Source: Onchidella celtica
Lineage: Eukaryota > Mollusca > Gastropoda > Systellommatophora > Onchidiidae
DNA: 64,000 nt
Assembly (NCBI GenBank): GCA_963931925.1
Contig: OZ007575.1
Coordinates: forward strand, 28,803,752 to 28,867,751
Reading direction: 5' to 3'
The notes beneath the pieces were generated by a model. It had not been told where the DNA came from and did no database searches. It saw nothing but the letters and a program-made list of their open reading frames with translations. The position numbers and the translations under genes are program-made. Positions 45,260 to 58,300 of the stretch are shown piece by piece; the stretch's first letter is position 1, and every line of letters begins with the position of its first letter.

Positions 45260-48200
45260 TTTGCCCCAAGGATAGGTAATTAAATCCTTCAGTGACGTTG
45301 TTAGAGTCAGTGGGGAAGATGTGAACGATTGAGAGAAATTAGTTCTTTTCAAGCTGAGAAAATATTTGAGACAATAAATGAAACTTCTGAATCTTTGAAG
45401 CAGGCAAACGAAAGCTTCCTAGACAACTGGGTGAACAAAGACGACCACAGCGCCACCATCATAACAATAATTATTGGCTGATATTTTCCATTTTAATCTA
45501 TTGTAATTTCATTTATTTTAAAGTCTAAGTCTTCGGTTACCGTATGAATGCTGATTTCGCATACTGTCTTCATATTGTGGAACTCCGCGTGTTTTAAGAA
45601 GTGGGCACTTCCAGAACAAGCGTCTTATATCTGTGATGCCCCAGTGATTACATGAAATTGAATAACAGTGATAATTATTATTGCATATATCTTTTTTATT
45701 TTAATATGAAGGATTGAATACCAACCTTACGTCCTACAGACTGAGTAGATTACTATTTCACGGAAGCCTAACAGAACTTTGGCAACAAATTTTACGACTG
45801 ATCCATTATAGTGCCTTCTTTGGTTATCCACAGGGTGCGTTGATGAAGAAAGGGAGGGGAAAAAGTGAAAATATGTGAAGAGGATAGACTGAAGGAGATT
45901 TTTATCAAAATCCAAGTTGACCTGAAATTAACCTTGATAATAATGATATGGTCGCTGGGATAGAAATTAACTATCAGAGAGAGAAAGAGAGAGAGAAACA
46001 GATTGAGACACAGAGGGAGGGAAGTAGGCCTACTTTCTCGCGATGATTGAGATGATGGTGATGATGACGATTATGAAGATGGCACGACAATGACTGTATC
46101 CAGTATTACTTTTAACTTAAATAATGCTAATAGTAGTAGAGTTAGTAGGAGTAGTAGTAGTAGTAATCGTCGTAGTAGTAATAGCAGTAGTGGTAGCAGC
46201 AGTAATAATAATAATAATAAAATTACAGTGTTGATAATGTTGAGATTCACGTATGCTTACTTATTTCCTTCAAAATTTCGATAATGGCTATTCTGATGAT
46301 AAGAAATGAATGACAGCGATGAAAAGGCTTGAGGTCTACGCCCTGATAATGATGAGAAAGGGATATCAGTGGGCTCCATCTCTTTACGCAAGTTAGGACA
46401 CTGCCATGTGGACAACGGCGAAGAATTTTTCAGCTCGTCACAGGACCGTTGAATGAGAAAAGCTGTCGTTTATGACATGACTGCAATCACGGATCTTGGG
46501 AAATCCACTTATTATTATACGTGGGGCTCCCAACGCCCGCGGCTACAGATGCCGAAAAGCTTTCCACCAATACATCTAAATCTTGGTGGTCTTGAATCAC
46601 CGCTTTGCTCGTGCCTCACGGTGTTCCATTTGTATGTGATTGTTGTCTACCAGTCTATGATGAAAATAATAATGACAAACATTTCACTTTGAGGTGGCAA
46701 CAGTTTTCAACAACAATCACACCGCTGCCGTGTGTCTTGCCTGTGTTCCATCTGTAGGAGGGACATAAAATTTATAGAGGGAAACGGGACTTACCTGTCT
46801 GAGACTTACGCATTATCTGCTTCTCCTCTAGAGCTGAGGTCCTGTGCTACAATAGTGGCCAAAGATGTTCCAGCCGTCAGAAAGTGGTGTGCGCCACAAC
46901 CACAAGTAAGCAAGTACTACCTTTGGAAAAGGGAATAGGGGTGAGAAGAGGTTTGGGGGGGGGGGGGTTAAATTAAACAGTTTTGGATGATAAATATAGA
47001 GTGCATCAAGTAATCTCAGCAATACTCTGAGAAAAAAAAAAAGTACATTTTTTTAATGTCGTGTTGCAAATCTACGACGGTATGGCATTTTTATGCATGA
47101 ATGCCCGCGAAGAGGAAGACGTTGTATTAGTCATGCTGAAATCCACATTAATTAGTCCACAATCACTCCCCTCTCCGCCAACCCATCTCCCCTACCCAGA
47201 AAAAAGGGAGGGAACAAGAAAGGCAACTCGTGACAAACAACAGTACTGCGTAAGGTGGACAGATGACAGCTCGCCTGAGGAGATCTGGACGTTTATCATT
47301 GTCACTGTAGTGGGGACTGGGACAAGGGGAGGCTATCCCAACTGACGTCTTGGCAACCTTGGCAAGTTAATGTCTCTTGATATAAGAGCAATCCTAACAA
47401 TATGCCATTATTCTCATCAAGCAGACTGTGCTCTAATACATTCATGCAGTACAATGGGCTTTTTTTTTGTTTGTTTGTTTGTTTATTTATATCGATGAAA
47501 GGGGGTTGATACAAGGGGGGGGGGGGTGTTACATGAGCAAAGGAAAATTAACATTTCGCAGCACAGCGACATGTAACCCGACAAGATTAATAACTTTGGC
47601 TTCTCCAACGCTCACTTATTAGTGTACCTGATTAGCTGTGGATTACAGCCATGACTAACTCGCGTCACGCGCGTTCTATTGAGGTCAAGGTGGCATCTTT
47701 GCTATTTTATCATGCTGCTCAGCTATAGCCTAGTTTACTGTATAAAATGCTACGGTCCCCTACAACAGTCTCTTATCATACAATTCTTCTCAACCAATCG
47801 TTTCCTTCAACAATTTCTGCCAAGTGTGTCTATAAATATAGATCTAAGTACTTTAAATTATAATTATTATGATAGCATTCTCTGACAAACTAAACTGGTT
47901 ATCCCTCCTGCCGAGAAGCCACAATCATACAAGATTCGTTGCCATCAGCACGTTTGTGTGTCGATGGGTGTAACTGAATTAGGTGGTTGAGCTAAGTAAA
48001 GAAAATCGTTGACTCTGTGTGTTATCATGATGATGAATGTTGGGATCACGACAACCACAGTACTGATGACGATAATGTTGTCGCTGACGACAATCATCTT
48101 GGCAGCGTAACGTGGAGCAGGAGCAGAAGTGTTTTCTCGGCAGAATGTATTTATTTGATCTGAAGAGAAGACTATTTCATTCAGGTAATAAAGCTAAATA

Positions 48201-51200
48201 TTTACAAAATATGTTAAATCATTACAAAACAGGCTAAAATATTTTATACATCTCGCTCGCAAAAATCGATGCCCGTCGTGTTGCACTGTTTTGTCCGAAC
48301 ACAAAATTTCGATAATTATTTTTTGGTCTGACAGATGCGGAAGTCACAGCGGAACCGTTTACATTCGGAATAGTCCGAAAAGACGTACTCAGAACAGGAA
48401 GTTCTATGATCGTGAGCGTTCACACAACCATAATGGTGATTAAAATGGCTTTGCAACGATGGTAATATTGAATTATTCTGGCCTATCTTTCTCTCAGGGA
48501 TGTATGTACACGAAGTGATACTCAGACTTGCACTGACTTTTCACAACTTTGCCATAGCAAACACGCAACCACACTACCGTACAACAAAAAGAAACGCACA
48601 AAATACACGTAGATCTATTATAATTCAAAGACCAAATACTAAACAAACGTTTCATTCAAACCCACCTTACTGTTCGGGAAATTCGTGATTTGGAACGACC
48701 CATGACGATTTTATTTCATTATTCGAATAATGTGCCTAGGACGCAAGTGCTATCCTTCGGTTTCACGCTGTGTTAATTGTTGCCAGCATTCCCTCTTTAT
48801 GGAAATCCCCCTGCTATAAAGAGTTTGTGTCTTTCCGCGGGTGGATAGGAAAGTGTTTATGGCTAAGGGGGTTTTGTTTGCAAGGGAACACTATCCCACA
48901 CAGTTTAGTTAATAATTCACTGTTCTCTTCGAAGTTTAACATAACCTCTTGATACCTTGGATATGCGAGAAATAATAGGAGTTTTTCTAATACTTTTTCA
49001 TATTAATAAAACACTGTCTTGTTCAATCAGTTTTATGTCGTTGCCTTGTAATTAATATTATTTATTATTATGTTATATACAGAATATAATCCATGATATT
49101 ATCGGTAGCTCATAGCGTCTTTTCAATCAAATCAAAACCCTGGTTAGAAGGCAGGTCACTGTGACAATACTTGATACCCTCAAAATTCAAAGCACAAAAA
49201 TTGGTATCTTAGTTACAAATGGGTTAGGAAAGAGGGAGTGAGGTTGACCATGTAGTGGCAATATAAATGTAAAAAGAAAAAAGAAGAAGAAGAACTAGGT
49301 AGTTCATTTTTAAATTACCACAAAATCATGTTTACGTTTCACTTTTCCTTTTCAATCTTCTACAATCACATGAATAAAAATTTACCCAGTGGCCGCGCAC
49401 GCATACACATACAAACATAAACATAAACACAAATGCCAAAAACAGCTTTATTCAAAACACATATTGCTTACCTTTGTACTATCTGGTCGTAGTGTGCCTA
49501 CCTTTCTGATGGCGTGGCCCTTTAACTTGACTGCAGTATGTTGGTTGTTGAGGATGTTCCTGTTGAATGTTTCATGGGTCGACATCAAAGGGAAATTTGT
49601 CTTAACATGCAGTGGTAGCTGTTCAGCTCTGAAGTTAAGGGCTTGTATAAGCAAGTAGTTGACGTAGTCCCGGATCTTTGTACCGCCTGGGACCCCATCA
49701 ACTTACTTCTCATTGCAAGCCACATTAGGACGCTGTTTGTATTTATAGCAAGGTGACCATTTGGTCCGCCCATATTCTCTTAGTCAGGCCGTCTTCAGCA
49801 GGACCGAGATCATGGTAGGTGGAGTCATCAACTTGTCACCACCGAGGCGAATGGGATCCAAAGGCTAAAACAAAACCGGAAAGCAAAAAACTCACAAGCC
49901 TGGATCCTGGCTACATGCTGTGGACCATAAAAAAAAGAAGAAGAAGAAAAAAGGCCCGCTTTCCGAAACAGAGAGGAAAAAAAATAACTGTTGAGAATCT
50001 TACCAAGACGCAAAAGTTTGGGAAATGCAAGCTCATCAGCTGAATTAAAATGAGATAATGTTGGGCTGTAAGTGATCTTCTCAGTTCATCGCTACTGGAC
50101 CAGAACTAAACTCATTGATTATGGTGCTGTGGTGACAGAAAAATAAAACTGGCTTTGCTGCACTGAACTACCAACCAGCAGTAAATGAGCATACACGCAT
50201 ACTTTACATGATTCGTTTAGTTGTAGTTTCAATCTACGAAAACGAACCACATCAACTTGCTAGATCTGAACGCAGCGCAACCATATTTGGTTCTGGACTG
50301 ACAAAACTTTAAAAAAAAAAAAAAAGCACAAAACATCAGATTTTAAATCCTTTTGAGATCTCAAAAAAAGGGAAAATAAAATATCTGTGTGTATGTGTGT
50401 GTGTGCGCGTGTGTGTGTGGCCTGCGTGTGAGTATTTAATTATCCTCCAAATAGATGAAGCGAACATAGGATGGCATGGTGACTTTGACATCCGAACCAC
50501 AATGTCAGATAATTTGCATTGCAACTGTATTTGTGGTTTTGTGAATCAGTCTGTGTTTGCATGTTTTCGTATATTTCAAAAGGAAAATAATCAAAGCGAT
50601 TTTTCACGTAAAGCAGGCCAGGAACACCGATGTCTTAAAAAGTAGCCTATTTGTACAAGGCTTAGGACCTTATTTTGTCGAACACTCTAAAATTATTTTT
50701 TTCTCATTCATTCTTTCTTCTTTGGTTTGTCTTTCTCTCTTTGTGGCGCACATTGATAATTCAAACATAAGCTCATAAACAACGTGGCAACAAGTCCTGC
50801 ATGGCCGGAGTGCATGTAGCCCTTAGTAAACAATGACAATTGTTGCGACTGGTAATTTCACTGTTCAATAAGATTTTTTTTTCTTTGAATTGTCTGAAAA
50901 ATCGGTATTTCGATCAAACTAAGACGAAATCATCAATAATAACAGGTCTTCGCTTTGTTCTTTGTTTTCATTACCTTCAGCTCGCCAGTAAATTCTTATG
51001 CTCCTTTTCTTTGCTCCAAGCTACCTATATTGTAATAGAGGCCAATCGCAAGTTCAGGCTGAAATTAGCTGTTAATTTGAGTAAATTTTCGCCGATTGCT
51101 GGGCTATTGCTAACTTCAGTGGATTTTTTGGGGCACTGTTTTGAGATACCGGGCAATACCGGTTCGGGCAGGAAATGAAAAGGAGAAAAATGAGGCGGGA

Positions 51201-51380
51201 TGGGAGGTGCACGAGGGAAAGGCGCTGAAAATAATAGTTGGTAACATACACAAACACAGTGAGAGTGAGAGAGAGACAAAGAGAAAGAGAGGAAGAGAAA
51301 AACTGCAAAACAGAATAAATAGCGGATACATGCGCAATCTACAGCCTACTGTCTCGTTGTTATTTTTATAGATATTAGCA
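45260..51380. other. Intergenic; simple repeats only, no gene recognised
   Basis: About 6 kb. Simple repeats: GAT/TAG/AAT triplets (about 46030-46220), G13 (46955-46967), G12 (47515-47526) and (GT)n (about 50386-50418). A short plus-strand stretch at about 45360-45480 reads AEKIFETINETSESLKQANE then SFLDNWVNKDDHS before a stop. It looks protein-like, but I cannot assign it. No splice-linked exon set was found. Confidence 0.35.
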
Positions 51381-51384
51381 TGGA

Positions 51385-54300
51385 TGTCAGGCCAGAGTTT
51401 TCTGCTATTGTATGACAGTACACAATACAGCCTGCTACTGTCACCCCCACTGTCTTGTGGGTCATCTCGGGAGAGAGGAAGACTAGGGGAAGGTAACCCT
51501 GAATACAAATACCACACTGCCTTGTGTGTTGCTATGATAGCAAAGGCTATGGGAGTAAACCCAGACAGAAAATCAGGAGTGGAGACCCGAAGGTGGTTGT
51601 CAGGGAGAACTGCATCAAACTGGCTTCCAGCATCTCCTGCAGCCGGACTAGTTCCAAATGTATTGACCTGGTCTCTCCCTTGGGTTTAACTAGAATGGCA
51701 GAGAGGGGTGGTGCCTCTGGGCAAAGCACCATCTCTTAAAAATAGCCCAGGCAAGGCAGCAAAACGAGGAGGCGTTTGCTCGGGCTTGGCAAGCGTCTGT
51801 CTCTCCTCTATAAGCCCACCCATTTCCGATTTGGAGAGGACACTCCAGCCATCCGTTACGGATGGGCACAACACGGGAGGTGGCAGTTACCGGTGATAAG
51901 CTCAATCCATTTGGCGTACGGATGAGCGCCAGGGGTCCCCTCTGTCGGTGGGAGCGGCTTTTCAGCTGCATTGATCAACTACCGCCCGCCGTAACCTGGG
52001 CAGCCCCCAGGCAGTTGGGTGTTGTTCCGCCACGTCAGCCTGCTTCATAAGGTGGTTGGAGCTAGACCAAAAGTCAAAAAGCTGACGTAAAGTGTGCACC
52101 TGGCAAAAACAGAAAAATACTAAAACTTGGTACCTGGAACGTCAGAACAATGCGCCCAGGCTTGCAACAGCAAGATCTCACTAATATTGACTCCATCAGG
52201 AAATCCCAAATTATTGATCGAGAACTTCAGCTACTAAACATCGACATCGCTGCCCTTCAAGAAACTCGACTTCCCGACTCCGGGTCAGTCAAAGAAGAAA
52301 ACTACACCTTCTTCTGGCAGGGCCTTAGCAGCGAACAGCCGAGAATCCACGGCGTGGGCTTCGCCGTAAAAAACTCCCTTATCAATTCGATCGCAACTCC
52401 AATTGGAGTGTCAGAACGCATCATGACACTCAGACTGAACACCCGGTCTGGTTTTACCAACATTATCTGTGTCTATGCCCCAACACTTACCTCCTCTGAC
52501 GAAACCAAAGACATTTTCTACGAGGCATTGCAGAGGACTCTCCACAACATCCCTCTCACCGAAGGCCTGCTAATTCTGGGTGACTTTAACGCTCGAGTGG
52601 GAGCAGATCACTCCGCATGGCCAAAGTGCATTGGGCACTTCGGCATTGGCAACATCAACGAAAACGGGCAGCGCCTTCTGGAGCTATGCTCCGTAAACTC
52701 ATTATGTGTTACAAACACGTACTTTGACCTTAAGAGATGCCAAAGAACATCATGGCGCCATCCCAGGTCTGGCCATTGGCATCAATTAGATCTTATTCTC
52801 TCAAGGAGGAAGAGTTTGGGCTGTATAAAAATAACTCGTTCCCTCCACAGTGCTGACTGTGACACCGACCATGCACTGGTAGTCAGCAAAATCAAAATTT
52901 CGGCCAAGAAAATATACAGATCAAAAGCCCCTTCAATCCCTAAGATCAATGTAACAGCAATCAGAGATGAATCAAATAGAAAGTCATTTGAAAAGTTATT
53001 TGCTGAAAGCATGGATAATGTCACCCAATGTGACTCGGTAGATGAAACATGGAACACTCTCAGTTCAAAAATTCATGACTGTGCCATCAAGTCTTTTGGA
53101 CAGCATAAAGTTTCAAACAACGACTGGGTAGCCCAGAACAGCGAAATTCTCCTACCTCTCATTGAGCAAAAGAAATCTGCTTTCAATGAGTATAACAAAA
53201 ATTGCAATCAGAGTACAAAAACTTGTTTGAAAAATGCAAAAGCTAAACTTCAGCTGGAGGTAAGACGTTGCGCCAACAAATACTGGACAGACTTGTGTAA
53301 CAGCATACAAGAGGCAAATGAAAAGGGAGATATGAAAACCGCCTTTAGTCAGATGAAAGTAGCCCTTGGGCCAATCATCACCAAAAGCGGCCCACTTAAG
53401 TCTGTAAATGGTGAACCCATCACAGATAAAAATGAACAACTGAATAGGTGGGTAGAGCATTACTCTCTGTTGTATTCAACTGAGAAAAATATTCCACCAG
53501 ATTTTGAGGAACACCTCCAAAAACTGCCAATAATGGCCGAACTTGACGCTGAACCTTCCTTAGTCGAGCTTTCCAATGCAATCGACCACCTGTCTGCTGG
53601 AAAAGCCACAGGAAGTGACAACATTCCTGCAGAGGTATTAAAAGACCTAAAAGGCCCACTATTACCACACCTGTATAATCTGTTACTGCAGTGTTGGAAA
53701 GAAGGCGTGATACCACATGATATGAGAGACGCCAAAATTGTCACACTTTACAAGAACAAAGGAGACAAAGGCGACTGCAACAACTATCGAGGCATATCCC
53801 TCCTCAGCATTACTGGAAAGGCTTTTGCTCGCGTCATCCTCTGCCGCCTTCAACAACTGGCGGAAAAAGTCTTACCAGAAACACAATGTGGCTTTCGAAG
53901 CAAACGATCAACTATTGACATGATATTTGCACTTCGGCAAATCCAAGAAAAATGTAAAGAACAAAACAGGCCGCTTATAACATGCTTTGTGGACCTAACA
54001 AAGGCTTTCGACACCGTAAGCCGATCTGGCCTGTATGCAGTCCTTAAATCCATAGGCTGTCCACCAACATTGCTAAAACTTATTGCATCCTTCCACACTG
54101 ACATGAGGGCATGTGTCAACTTTGAGGGCTGCACATCCAATTCATTTGCTGTAAACAGCGGTGTGAAGCAGGGATGTGTTCTTGCTCCTGCCTTATTTGG
54201 TATATATTTTGCAGCCCTACTCAAGAATGCCTTTGGTCAATGTTCAGGTGGAGTACTTATTAACACCAGAGTGGACGGCTCCATTTTTAATGTTGCCAGA

Positions 54301-55335
54301 CTAAAAGCAAAATCTCGTACAGAGCATATTATGTTACAAGAGCTCCTCTTCGCAGATGATGCTGCAATCGTGGCCCACGATGAAACCACGCTCCAGGCTC
54401 TCATCAATAGCCTTGCCAAAGCCTGTGACAAATTCATGCTAAAGATCAGTGTCTCAAAAACTGTAGTTTTGACACAAGGCTTGAGAAACTCCAACCCAAT
54501 CATGCTGAATGGCTCTCCTCTGGAGCAATTGGGAAAATTCTGCTACCTAGGCTCAACCATCAGTGGTAGCACAGACATAACAACTGAAATAAATGCCAGA
54601 ATAGTAAAGGCGGCCACAGCTTTTGGCAAACTCTCAAAAAGGGTGTGGAACAATAGCAAGCTGACCATCAAAACAAAGGTACTCGTGTACCAAACTTGCG
54701 TCCTAAGCACCCTGCTGTATGGCTCAGAGACATGGACCACCTACTCCAAACATGAAAGATCCCTCAACTCCTTCCACCTGCGCTGCCTACGCAAAATTCT
54801 CAAGATCAAGTGGCAAGACAGGATCTCAAATATCGAAGTTCTGAGCCGAGCCAACATTCCATCAACTCAGGCTCTCCTAGGCAAAAAAAGACTGCGGTGG
54901 CTTGGACATCTCCACCGTATGGAAAATGATCGCATCCCCAGACAAATTCTCTACGGGGAACTTGCTACTGGCAACCGACCCAGAGGTAGGCCACATCTGC
55001 GATTCAAAGACACTTGCAAGGTCACGATGAAAGCATTCAACATCGACCCCAATGAATGGGAGAACCTTGCAAGTGATCGAAGCAGATGGAGACAAAAATT
55101 GCGCAGTGGCACGCTCGCAATAGACTTCAAGGCAAAAGAAACATACCTGACAAAACGACAGAGGCGGAATGAAAACACTCGCCAAAGTGAACCCAAAAGA
55201 CTGACCTGCAATCACTGCCATCGCACTCTCGGGTCAAACATTGGTAGAATAAGCCACGAGAGAAGCTGTCAGTCAAAGTGAAAGTGAATATTCTAGCTGC
55301 TAAGACCGTCTGTAAAGACGCTAAAGGCCATATAT
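51385..55335 (+). mobile_element. APE-type non-LTR retrotransposon (LINE), copy 2, apparently complete
   Basis: The 5' edge TGTCAGGCCAGAG is shared exactly with the copy at 15590. The shared 3' sequence ends CTAAAGGCCATAT, followed here by a short (TA)n. A ~680-bp leader without a conserved ORF precedes one long frame encoding endonuclease, reverse transcriptase and a C-terminal zinc finger. ATATTAG occurs near both edges (51372-51378 and 55336-55342) and may be part of a target duplication. The clade is not resolved by eye. APE and RT without RNase H, a TWNVRT start and the RWLGHLHRM tail are seen in RTE/Jockey-related LINEs, which automated pipelines often label craniofacial development protein 2-like. 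Confidence 0.93.
52066..55281 (+). CDS. LINE ORF2: APE endonuclease, reverse transcriptase, C2HC zinc finger (intact)
   Basis: The frame is open from a TAG at 52063 to TGA at 55281. The first ATG (52150) would give 1,043 residues. Numbering from that Met: QETR with E38, VYAP (109-111), GDFN with D145 and N147, QLDLI with D214 and DTDH ending at H241 are the catalytic motifs of an AP-endonuclease-type nuclease. GKATGSDNIPAEVLK opens the RT, and FADD (734-737) is its catalytic box. RWLGHLHRMENDRIPRQ lies in the C-terminal part, and the last 24 residues hold C-X2-C-X12-H-X3-C (C1020, C1023, H1036, C1040). The endonuclease's first motif, LGTWNVRT, is encoded upstream of the first ATG. The protein nicks target DNA and copies the element RNA there. 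All visible catalytic residues are present. Confidence 0.93.
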   Translation, partial: TKSQKADVKCAPGKNRKILKLGTWNVRTMRPGLQQQDLTNIDSIRKSQIIDRELQLLNIDIAALQETRLPDSGSVKEENYTFFWQGLSSEQPRIHGVGFAVKNSLINSIATPIGVSERIMTLRLNTRSGFTNIICVYAPTLTSSDETKDIFYEALQRTLHNIPLTEGLLILGDFNARVGADHSAWPKCIGHFGIGNINENGQRLLELCSVNSLCVTNTYFDLKRCQRTSWRHPRSGHWHQLDLILSRRKSLGCIKITRSLHSADCDTDHALVVSKIKISAKKIYRSKAPSIPKINVTAIRDESNRKSFEKLFAESMDNVTQCDSVDETWNTLSSKIHDCAIKSFGQHKVSNNDWVAQNSEILLPLIEQKKSAFNEYNKNCNQSTKTCLKNAKAKLQLEVRRCANKYWTDLCNSIQEANEKGDMKTAFSQMKVALGPIITKSGPLKSVNGEPITDKNEQLNRWVEHYSLLYSTEKNIPPDFEEHLQKLPIMAELDAEPSLVELSNAIDHLSAGKATGSDNIPAEVLKDLKGPLLPHLYNLLLQCWKEGVIPHDMRDAKIVTLYKNKGDKGDCNNYRGISLLSITGKAFARVILCRLQQLAEKVLPETQCGFRSKRSTIDMIFALRQIQEKCKEQNRPLITCFVDLTKAFDTVSRSGLYAVLKSIGCPPTLLKLIASFHTDMRACVNFEGCTSNSFAVNSGVKQGCVLAPALFGIYFAALLKNAFGQCSGGVLINTRVDGSIFNVARLKAKSRTEHIMLQELLFADDAAIVAHDETTLQALINSLAKACDKFMLKISVSKTVVLTQGLRNSNPIMLNGSPLEQLGKFCYLGSTISGSTDITTEINARIVKAATAFGKLSKRVWNNSKLTIKTKVLVYQTCVLSTLLYGSETWTTYSKHERSLNSFHLRCLRKILKIKWQDRISNIEVLSRANIPSTQALLGKKRLRWLGHLHRMENDRIPRQILYGELATGNRPRGRPHLRFKDTCKVTMKAFNIDPNEWENLASDRSRWRQKLRSGTLAIDFKAKETYLTKRQRRNENTRQSEPKRLTCNHCHRTLGSNIGRISHERSCQSK

Positions 55336-55344
55336 ATATTAGTT

Positions 55345-58300
55345 TGCAGGATTAGCTCTAATGGCCGTAACAGAAAGAAATGATTTACCATGGTATCATT
55401 TGCTACTGTTGCCTCTAGGTACCTCTATTTTATCTGTAGGCCTACGTGTCTCCAAAGAAACTCGAATAATGGTGCCGCACAATAAATCACTTGCCTGAAG
55501 TCTTACCTGGTGGGACTTCTACCTGGCCAGATTTCTTGTCGTGGCGGAGCATGTCAGAGGTAGAATCGTAGCAAATAAAATATATAAATAACTGGTACTG
55601 GTAACAGCAATAGCAGGACATGTCTAAATCGTGCCAGTATTTGGTAGCAGTAACATTCTAGCAGTAGACTAGAAACGTTACATTCATAGCCATAAAGCAG
55701 TAAAGTAAGTAACAATCGTAGATGTGGTAGGCCTACTAGAATAAAAACTGACGTTTTAGTGTTAATGGCGGTTAACTTGATACATTTTTTTTAACTTTAA
55801 GAAGTTAAATAGGCCAGGACTAACGCAGAACATTTAGGACGTTTGTCACCATAGCCATTTGTCCCATATATCTGGAAGGACAAAAGGACTTTCCTTCGAA
55901 AATTAGAAGCAAAAAGAAAAAAAAGGGGAGGGGGGTATGAAGATTTTTTATTTGCCTCAATAAGCTGGTGAAACTGCCTTACACTAAATCCGGCAATTCA
56001 TAATTTTAATGCAGTATTCAGGTGAGAGTAAAATTCTGGGAGACAATCATCTGTCTCACAACTGTTAATTAATGCGAACAAGGCTTGAGGCAATTCAGAT
56101 TCATCGTCTTATCTTATAAATTTGAATTTGTCGGTACATTTAAATAGGAGTGTGTATGTGGATAAGTCTGTGTGTGTGTTTTGGGGAAAGCAGTCATTCT
56201 CCTGAATCACTTAAACATTTTTAAAGATAGGTCCGCTCCCTTAGCCCATTTTCTTTCTTTCTTGATCCAAAATTCATTCATTCTTGATCCAAAATTCAAC
56301 CAGTTTATTTTTTGCATTTCATATTGCTCAGGCTATATGTTAGACAGGTGTCGGAAACAACCAGAAGAACTAACACTTTGCATCTCAGTGTCTGGGCGCG
56401 ATTATTAACCCCTCTCAGATTTGGTGGCAGAAAATACAACACGGGGGACCGCTGTATTCAACCAGCAACTTTCAATTGTTTTATAATCGTTTTTTCCCCG
56501 TGCCTTGCTGTAGACAGGGGTAGACAGTGCAGGTCCAAATCAAATAGTAATAATGGTGAAATGAAAAAAAAAAGGCTTTGTTTCAATGTATAAAATTCCA
56601 ATTTACACCAACTTACAATTTCTAATCTCCAGATAAACGTAGAGAGTGAGATGCTTTTTCGAGGCTGAAAGACATTGAGCATTATCGATAGCGGCAACGT
56701 CGATGGTTGTGCAGTTAAAAACAAGGTGTTTTAGATCAAACAAAAAAACATCAAGTATGTACTATCTAACTTACCTGAACGTGTTTTTCTCAAGTTACCT
56801 CACTGTACACTTCATACTTTGTGTCCTTCTGCCAAACTCTCGAACAGTACTGATGGGCTTCACCATCACTGTGTCTTCGGGACAGCTGATAAGCATGTGC
56901 CTCTAGCTGTTGATTTTAAATAGTCAGAGAAACGTTCGTACCTTAGAGCCTGCTGGGCAAAGTGATGTGCTAGCTTTAAAAGGTAATGATCGGAACGGGT
57001 TTGAAAGCTGAATGAGCGATTGCCTCTCTAATACCTGATGTTAAATAACGCCACGATTTGCCTAGGTGATTTGACACCGAGACTGAACACGCCGAGGCTG
57101 GGACAGACGCTCATCGCTTATCGTCAATAGCTTAGGGGCAAATTTTGATTGATTCCTGTTTCGTCATTAGTTCCCGTCCCCCCTTCCAATAGATCTGTGT
57201 TAACGATGGATTGGGTCATATGCCGACGACTGTGGACAGATGACTGAATGCTGTCTCACATCAGTCAACGCATGGTCATCAATCATTGGGAGGGCCAAAT
57301 CAGCGATTAGGATAGCTGGACCTGTCACTTCGTCACTCATGTAAGTTACCTATAAGGTTATGGCGGGTTCTCCCGTCTCCGGATGAATGATTCAAAATTT
57401 GACATGGCCATAGCATGAAAAGTTAAGAATAGACAAAAACCGTCACGGTCTATGAAAAATGAAATTCGACTTTAGCTGCCACAACTGAACGCACTGTAGC
57501 ATACAGTCCGGACAATACCACCACGCACGACCCTAATGCCACATCGACATTGCAGGTTTCAACGATTTGAGTCATTTGAATCAACTGCTGCCCTTGATAT
57601 TTGTTGCTTGTTTGTTTGATAAGAAGGTTAAATGAACAAAATGCTCGAGATGTAAGAAAGACTCTCAAATCCTTTATACACCAGATTACAGATAAGTTAA
57701 CACGGCCATTTAAGAATAAATACATATATATTATTTAGACCCACCATTATCAGCATTGAATAAATTCACATTTTTTCTCCTGATTTCACGCAAGATCAAT
57801 TAGTGCAACTTTCTCTGGCTTGACCACTCCCCCAGAGAGGAGGTTTTCGGCCCCTTAGTAGACTGAGGCTTTTTGACCATGAAACAGCAAAAAAAATAAT
57901 ACAACGTTTTCGTCCAACCAAAACCTGCGATAGGTACCCACTTTAAGACCTGGCCTGGGGGATGGAAGGTGGTGGTTGGGAGGGGTTGTGGGGTACTGGT
58001 GGTCTGACGGACATGATCAATTAAAGCTTAATATCATAAAGTCTCTTGCCGCCTTCAGGTTGGGCTATAATGTCACCGACTCTCACTTAAGAGCGATTCA
58101 GCGTCATGCAAGTGTAATCTAGTATAACCTTCAGGCAAAAAGTTGAACAATCAAAGGGAAATTTATGAAGTGACAGACATACTGTCGGGCAGATAAGATG
58201 ACAAGCAGACTGACATACAAACTCACGCACGTGCGTAAATCTTCGTTCGAGAAGTCGGGTAGGTTGGATGGACAAAGCACCTGAGCCCTACAGAGGATAC

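Noticed and set aside
45340-45482. Short plus-strand coding-like stretch (AEKIFETINETSESLKQANE...)
   Set aside because: About 50 residues ending in a stop, with no acceptor or family identified. Not enough to call an exon.
51384-51689. 101-codon frame at the start of the LINE as a possible ORF1
   Set aside because: Its ATG overlaps the element's 5' edge and depends on flanking bases. Copy 1 has no ATG there, and there is no nucleic-acid-binding motif. Treated as leader.
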